The position numbers were made by a program, and so were the translations under genes. Positions 58,891-64,000 of a stretch of DNA of 64,000 nt are shown here, piece after piece; the first letter of the stretch is position 1; each line of letters starts with the position of its first letter. The notes below the pieces were generated by a model that saw nothing but the letters and a program-made list of their open reading frames with translations, was not told the origin of the DNA and did not search any database. The stretch comes from Erythroxylum novogranatense (taxonomy: Eukaryota; Streptophyta; Magnoliopsida; Malpighiales; Erythroxylaceae): the NCBI GenBank assembly GCA_029891385.1, contig CM057224.1:35035005-35099004 (forward strand), in the 5' to 3' direction.

Positions 58891-60622
58891 TGTTAGAGAA
58901 GTGCTCTAAAGGCAATCATCTTTAGCACTTATTATACAAATCATTTTATGATTAACAAAAGCATTTTTTATTATTCCGATGTTGATACATTTATAGATTT
59001 GATGTTGATCTTAAATTGATTTAATGAAGTCCTTGATACAAATCATAGCATAGAGGAAATCATGATGAGATCATGATAATGATATTTCTTTCATGTGTAA
59101 TTATGTTAGTATCTAAATTTTTCCTAGTCATAGGATTAATAAGATGGGATATCATTAATTAGGATAGACTAGCACATGTTATACTCCTTGACTAGATAAA
59201 GCAGTAGATCTTATAAGCTATAAACGTAAGTTGTTTAGAGTTAACATATAGATGCTTACTAATGGTAATAAGTACACTGGATTGACCTACTATGAGACAA
59301 TCATATGGATATTCTATTTCAATGTCAATGATGGTCTCATCATAACAATGGTGCAAGTATTCTTTGACTTGAGGTACTCAAGTATATCTCGAATACTGAT
59401 CCTATGCTTTGACTCCATTCATTGGTGCCTTTCAAGGGTTACTCATAAGGTCGTGATTGGATACAGTTTGAGGTATTCAGAGATAATTGAGTAGCCAATA
59501 AAGGATTCACCACTCCTAATAAAAGGAGATGATACTCACAGCCTCTTGTCGGGGTTATTACTTAGGAGTCTTTGACCAGAACAGATATATGTCATGAAGT
59601 GAGTCTTCAATGATACATAGAGTGATGAGATCCTCAAGACAAGATCTAATATCACTTGGATTATATATGACGTAGTTAGTCTAGTGCGAGTTGACACTTT
59701 GATAATACTCTAAACCAAGTGGGGTATAGATGGTCAAAGGATGAATTACATGACAACACTGCATATGGACCACTAACTTTCCTGTCAATTTGGGGTTATG
59801 ACATGTTGTTAGATATCACTCTTGACTTACTTGAATTAAGTGTTAATTCAAGTGACCAAAATAACCAATAACATAATAGGTCACACACATAGGAGATCCG
59901 AAGGATGAGTAAAATGTTCTTGAATGGTGATTCAAGATATGAGAGAGTGTTTCGGGATTGTATCGTGATGTGATCATGGTAGAAAACATTAAATGGAATG
60001 GATTACAAACAAGTCTTGTTGGTGGCCAATTTGGCCATTAACTTACCAAACTTCCATTAATGCATGCTATTCATGGTCATTAATTTCCCAAACTTTCATT
60101 AATGCATACTATTCATGGTCATTAACTTCCCATAACTTCCATTAATGCATGTTATTCATGACTATTAACTTCCCATAACTCTCTATTAATGATAGGTGTT
60201 ATGGAAGGCCAATTGGTGCAGAAAATAAAAATGATTTTCGTGCATCTTGTGTAAGACACAAGTGAAAGAAAGATTCTTTTCTAACACACACTCTTTTTCT
60301 CTCTAACTCTCACAAGAGTTCTTGTCTTTGCTAACACAAAGAAAGAATTCTAGCCATCTCCTAATGAGATTTCATCCTTTTATCTTCGTATAGACTTTCA
60401 TTAGAGATAGTCTACATTGATCATCGTGGTTTGTGACAATCTAATGCAGAGAAGATTAAAGAATGGAGGAGATCATCAGAAAGGAATGTAAACATCTTAC
60501 ATTTCATGTTTTTGTTTTCTATATCTATATGCATGAGTATATCTTTTTTTAGGCTCCGTTTTATTTTCGACTGCATATATTTGATATATATTATGTATAA
60601 GATACATGATTGAAACCTTACA
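58891..60622 (+). repeat. 3' LTR of the plus-strand copia
   Basis: Begins TGTTAGAGAAGTGCTC after the purine tract. I place the end at ACCTTACA (60622) because the next ~780 bases repeat the last part of the LTR. It contains a small tandem array (60040-60185) of a ~41 bp unit with CATTAATGCAT and CATGGTCATTAA. Confidence 0.7.
60040..60185. repeat. 41-bp tandem repeats in the copia LTR
   Basis: Nearly four copies of a unit containing CTTCCATTAATGCAT and TATTCATGGTCATTAA. The partial second LTR copy at 60890-60990 has fewer units. Confidence 0.85.
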
Positions 60623-60629
60623 TTTTTGA

Positions 60630-61410
60630 CCAATTGGGGGTCTGACATGTTGCTAGATACCGCTCTTGACTTCCTTAAATTAAGTGTTAATTCAAGTGGT
60701 CAATATAATCGAGAACCTAATGGGTCACACACATAGGAGATCCGAAGGATGAGTAGAATGGTCTTGATTGGTAATTAAAGATATGAGAGAGTGTTTCAAA
60801 ATTGTATTGCGATGCGATCGTGGTAGAAAACGTTGCATGGAATGGATTAGAAACAAGTGTTGTTAGTTGCCAATTTGGCTATTAACTTCTGAAACTTCCA
60901 TTAATGCATACTATTCATGGTCATTAACTTCCCATAACTTTCATTAATGCATGTTATTTACGACCATTAACTTCTCATAACTCTCCATTAGTGATGGGAT
61001 TTATGGAAGGCCAAATGGTGTAAAAATAGAGATGATTTTCGTGCATCTTGTGTAAGACACAAGTAAGAAAGAAACACACACACACTTTTTCTCTCTATCT
61101 CTCACAATAGTTCTTATTTCTGCTAGCGCAAAAACAGAATTCTAGCCATCTCCTAGTGAGTTTTCATCATTCTATCTACGTATGGACTTTCATTAGAGAC
61201 GGTCTATATTAATCATTGTGGTTTACGACAACCCAACTCGAAGAAGATTAAAGAACAAAGGAGATTGTTGGAAAGGTATAAACATCTTACATTTCATGTT
61301 TTTGTTTTCTATATCTATATGCATGAGTAGATCTGATTTTTTAGGTTTCATTTTATTTTCTGCTGCGTATATTTGATATATATTATATATGAGATGTATG
61401 ACTGGAACCT
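60630..61410 (+). repeat. Partial second copy of the copia LTR, in tandem
   Basis: Aligns with about 59780-60620: CATGTTGCTAGATACCGCTCTTGAC, the GGTCACACACATAGGAGATCC phrase and the GCATATATTTGATATAT end all recur in order, with about one base in ten changed. Two LTR-like units side by side without an interior suggest unequal recombination, or a second related element. Confidence 0.8.
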
Positions 61411-62165
61411 TGAGGGTTTTATTGGACTTGGTAAATGAAATAGTATTTGATGTTTGGGCTAGGTGTGTAGACTAGCATGAATTTGTTTGGAATTAGGGGT
61501 ATATGGGGTTAATTGGATAGACCATTATGGCATATGGGCCCAAAGGAATGAGGAGATCTAGAATAATATTCAGTTTGCCAGTGTTGAGACCTAGTAAAAT
61601 TAGGTTTGACTCATAAAGAAGATTAGGATTTAGGAATTGTAGTGTCTCCTTTGTGTGCTTTGCAGCCTCCTCTGTCATGCGCGCCTTATAAGTGACGACC
61701 ACTGTTGTGAGAGGCAAAGAGAGCTGCGCCTGGCAGTGGAGGTAAATGAAAGAAATTTAGTAATGTTGCTTAAGTCTTTCTTTGTGTGTGGTGTTTGCGA
61801 AAGAGAAGAGAGCATTAAGAAGCTAATTGTTGCATGAAGTGATCTGCAAGTCCAAGCCAGAGTTCACTGCCTATGTGATAACTAAGAACTAGTCGTGCGA
61901 TTGAGGGTGAAAGAGATGTTATGAGAAAGCAGTACAAGAGTCAATAAAATTTTTGCTCTATATGATATTCTAGAGATGAGGATTCCAAGCTTAAGGTTGC
62001 ATCTAGTGGGGAGACAGTTTCATCCACATAATCGATAAGGTCAGAAGTATGTAAAATAGCTTAAGTTTGATTTTTTGAAACAAGATAGTTTATAGAACCT
62101 AGTGGAGTTATAACAAAGCTTATAATTTGATTGAAGGGTAGTGTAGGTATTTTGGTGACTGCCAT
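61411..62165 (-). pseudogene. gag remnant of an Ale-like copia (minus strand)
   Basis: From the ATG complement at 62163-62165 the minus strand reads PLGSINYLVSKNQT, a stop, then AILHTSDLIDYVDETVSPL and SLEYHI. This is the typical start of Ale/Retrofit-like copia gag (N-Y-L-x-W-K, then D-L-I-D-Y-V-D-G). It decays leftwards; a degenerate zinc-knuckle-like stretch may lie near 61500-61570. Several stops are present. Confidence 0.6.
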
Positions 62166-62305
62166 TGATGATACTATTTAATTGGTGGGTGCCTTCTATG
62201 AATAATTTGAATGATGCTTGTTGAATAGTTATTGTTTTCCTTATGGGAATAGTGTATATTAGTGTTGTTTGTGGTAAAGAGGAAAATATTATATGCTCGA
62301 TGTGG

Positions 62306-62317
62306 GTTCTAATACCA
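62306..62317 (-). other. Primer-binding site of the minus-strand copia
   Basis: The reverse complement reads TGGTATTAGAAC, close to the plant initiator-Met primer-binding word. It lies about 140 bp upstream of the minus-strand gag start, as expected. The LTR of that element should begin just to the right (from about 62326). Confidence 0.6.
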
Positions 62318-62325
62318 TAAAGATG

Positions 62326-62750
62326 TAAAGAATTGTATTGTATATTTCACTCTATTTACAGATGGTTTGAGAACCTTAATATACATAATTGGAGATACAT
62401 AAGATAAGGTATAATATAAACTAAAAAGACTAAAGCATATTGAATATAATGTTTATCTCTAGTTAAAAGAAAAATAAGATGGTTGTAATTGGGAGATAAT
62501 TATATGTTATCACTATGAGTCCTTTGAAGATTTTTGTACTATGTTTTCACCAAGTAGATTTTTTGACTAGCTCTTCATCGCCTGTGATTTTTTCCTCACA
62601 CTAAAAGTTTCCATGTAAATTTGTCTTTGATTATTGTTTTTGCTCATTACTTCTCTTATTTCTCAATTGAATTAATCTTGGTATTTCTGCTATGCATTAA
62701 AATTTGACAAGAGGTTTTGGTGTTTCTGCTACACGTTAAAAATCTTAACA
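62326..62750. repeat. LTR-derived DNA between two divergent copia elements
   Basis: The left edge is the likely LTR end of the minus-strand copia. The right edge (AATCTTAACA, 62750) is the likely LTR end of the plus-strand copia that follows. 425 bp is short for two LTRs, so at least one is truncated. The boundary between them is not visible. Confidence 0.5.
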
Positions 62751-62752
62751 AG

Positions 62753-62764
62753 TGGTATCAAAAC
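62753..62764 (+). other. Primer-binding site of the Tork/Tnt1-like copia
   Basis: TGGTATCAAAAC, three bases after LTR end ACA at 62750 and 25 bases before the gag start. Confidence 0.7.
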
Positions 62765-62788
62765 ATTCAATGTAACTAAAAATTCAAT

Positions 62789-63590
62789 ATGTATACATTT
62801 ATAAAGATTGATATTGAGATGTTTGATAGGAAAATCAACTTTTCCATTTTGAGAGTTAAGATAAAGGTTGTTCTCACCCAAAAAGAATTAAAAAGATCTT
62901 TGGAAGGAAAATCCAAGAAGCCTTATACCATGATCGACAAACAATATGAGGAGTTAGATGAATTCAGCATACAACTTTGCTTCTCCATGGAGGTTCTACA
63001 TGTAGTGGTGAATGAAACAAGTGTTGTGGGCTTATGGCTAAAATTGGAGTCTTTGTATATGACTAAGAATCTCACAAACATACTTCATCTCAAAGAGCAC
63101 TTATATACAGTTTGTATAGCTAAAGATACTCCCATCCATTATCATCTTTATGAGTTTAATTATATTATCATGGACCAATAAAATATTGGTGTGAAAGTTG
63201 AAGACAAGGATAAAGTTGTTTTGTTAGTAGTCTCACTCCCTGTTATTATAAACTCTTTAAAGAAATCATGTTGTATGGAACTCATAACACATCATCTTTT
63301 AAAGATGTTAAATTTAACTTGTTGTCTAAGGAAAATTTTGATCTTAAACTTCTTTCCTAGGACAAAGGTGAGGATTTGACTATAAGAGGAGATCCCAAGA
63401 AAAGGGTAGTAATAGTAACTCAAAAGAAATCTAAGTCTAAATCTAGAGGACGTAAATCTAACAAAACCTGATGTTATTATAAGAAGTTTGGACATGAAAT
63501 TTATAAAAGTTACAAGTTGAAAAGCAAGCAAGAGAAAGAGGGGGAAAAAATCAACTTCAGAAAGTTGTCAAAGTTAGTGTTGTTGAGGTA
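62789..63590 (+). pseudogene. gag of a Tork/Tnt1-like copia (broken)
   Basis: ATG 62789 opens MYTFIKIDIEMFDRKINFS. The open frame to 63181 contains LTQKELKRSLEGKSKKP, QLCFSMEVLHVVVNETS and LWLKLESLYMTKNLTN, the classical Tnt1-type UBN2 gag. A stop at 63179-63181 interrupts it. The next part (63191-63379) reads VKVEDKDKVVLLVVSLP. A zinc-knuckle relic (CYYKKFGHEIYKSY, Cys residues partly lost) lies near 63467-63515. It belongs to the same group as the minus-strand remnant at 17.8-20.2 kb, but is less decayed. Confidence 0.88.
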
Positions 63591-64000
63591 ATTCAAAGGT
63601 GATGTTCTGTTGTCTATTACTTCTATTGATAAAAGGAGTAAAACCGAATGGATTATAGATTTTGGATGCACCTTTCATATATGTCTTTATAGGGACTTGT
63701 TCGTCATTTTTGAACCTGTTGATAATGGCGTTGTCTTGATGGGTAATAATGCCTAGTACAAGGTAAGTAGTATTGGTGGTATTCAGATCAAGACTCAAAA
63801 TGTTGCTGTCAAGACTTTGTCCAATGTTTTTTATGTTCCTAACGTGAAATAAAAATTAGATCTCTTTGGGCATTTTTGAATCTATTGGGTATAAATACAA
63901 AGTTGAAGGTAGAACTCTTAAGGTTTTAAAGGATTTTTTATTGTTTTGAAAGCTAACTGTTTTTGTAGTCATTATGTCATGCAAGGTTTAACTATAACAA
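63591..64000 (+). pseudogene. Protease region of the Tork/Tnt1-like copia, cut by the window end
   Basis: [13 protein letters not shown] (about 63645-63685) is the copia protease active-site block, with Phe where Ser or Thr usually follows the catalytic Asp. Then come VLMGNNA, a stop, and VKTLSNVFYVPNVK (to about 63850), the usual segment after protease. Integrase and RT should lie beyond 64000. Confidence 0.8.

Overview
This window is nuclear DNA from a flowering plant, most likely a eudicot. The evidence is one spliced host gene of a plant-specific TPR family, a fragment of a plant OVATE-type gene, and plant lineages of LTR retrotransposons (Tekay-like chromovirus, Sirevirus, Tork/Tnt1-like and Ale-like copia), all in AT-rich DNA. 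Almost everything else is nested transposable elements. I saw no rRNA or tRNA genes and no CRISPR array.

Left block (1-20.3 kb). An old minus-strand Tork/Tnt1-like copia (about 17.8-20.25 kb) was invaded by a large copia-type element with no visible coding capacity (right LTR 16204-17808; truncated left LTR 136-1183). Its interior carries two arms of about 1 kb in inverted orientation (1190-2213 and 15041-16062). A Tekay-like Ty3/gypsy chromovirus (5397-14545, 5-bp target duplication ATGAA) later landed between the arms. The end of yet another LTR appears to sit in the left copia LTR (1-135).

Gene island (20.3-31.2 kb). After AT-rich DNA with a strong hairpin, a MITE-like repeat and LINE remains comes the only host gene I can support: a three-exon TPR-like gene (26059-27001) with ABRE/G-box and DRE-type motifs upstream. 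Downstream are two hAT-type non-autonomous elements with perfect 8-bp target duplications. The first (27218-28139) carries a fragment of an OVATE family gene. A LINE RNase H remnant ends this block.

Central block (31.2-46.05 kb). The left end of a CACTA-type element (31196) with a tandem array of about 200 bp units is followed by unassigned DNA and a full-length Sirevirus-type copia (35033-46043, target duplication CAATG). That element has a minisatellite in each LTR, broken gag and pol, an extra ORF region downstream of pol, and a third hAT element (37591-38837) inserted in it.

Right block (46.05-64 kb). This holds a gypsy LTR ending near 49282, a minus-strand copia remnant, a rearranged AT-rich leader with microsatellites and duplications, a decayed plus-strand copia (about 54.98-58.88 kb) with its 3' LTR and a partial tandem second LTR copy, a minus-strand Ale-like gag remnant, and the 5' part of a plus-strand Tork/Tnt1-like copia that runs off the window.

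Retroelement frames are broken mainly by small indels that tend to lie beside CpG-rich words, while the host gene is intact. That may reflect decay, or long-read consensus errors at methylated CpGs.
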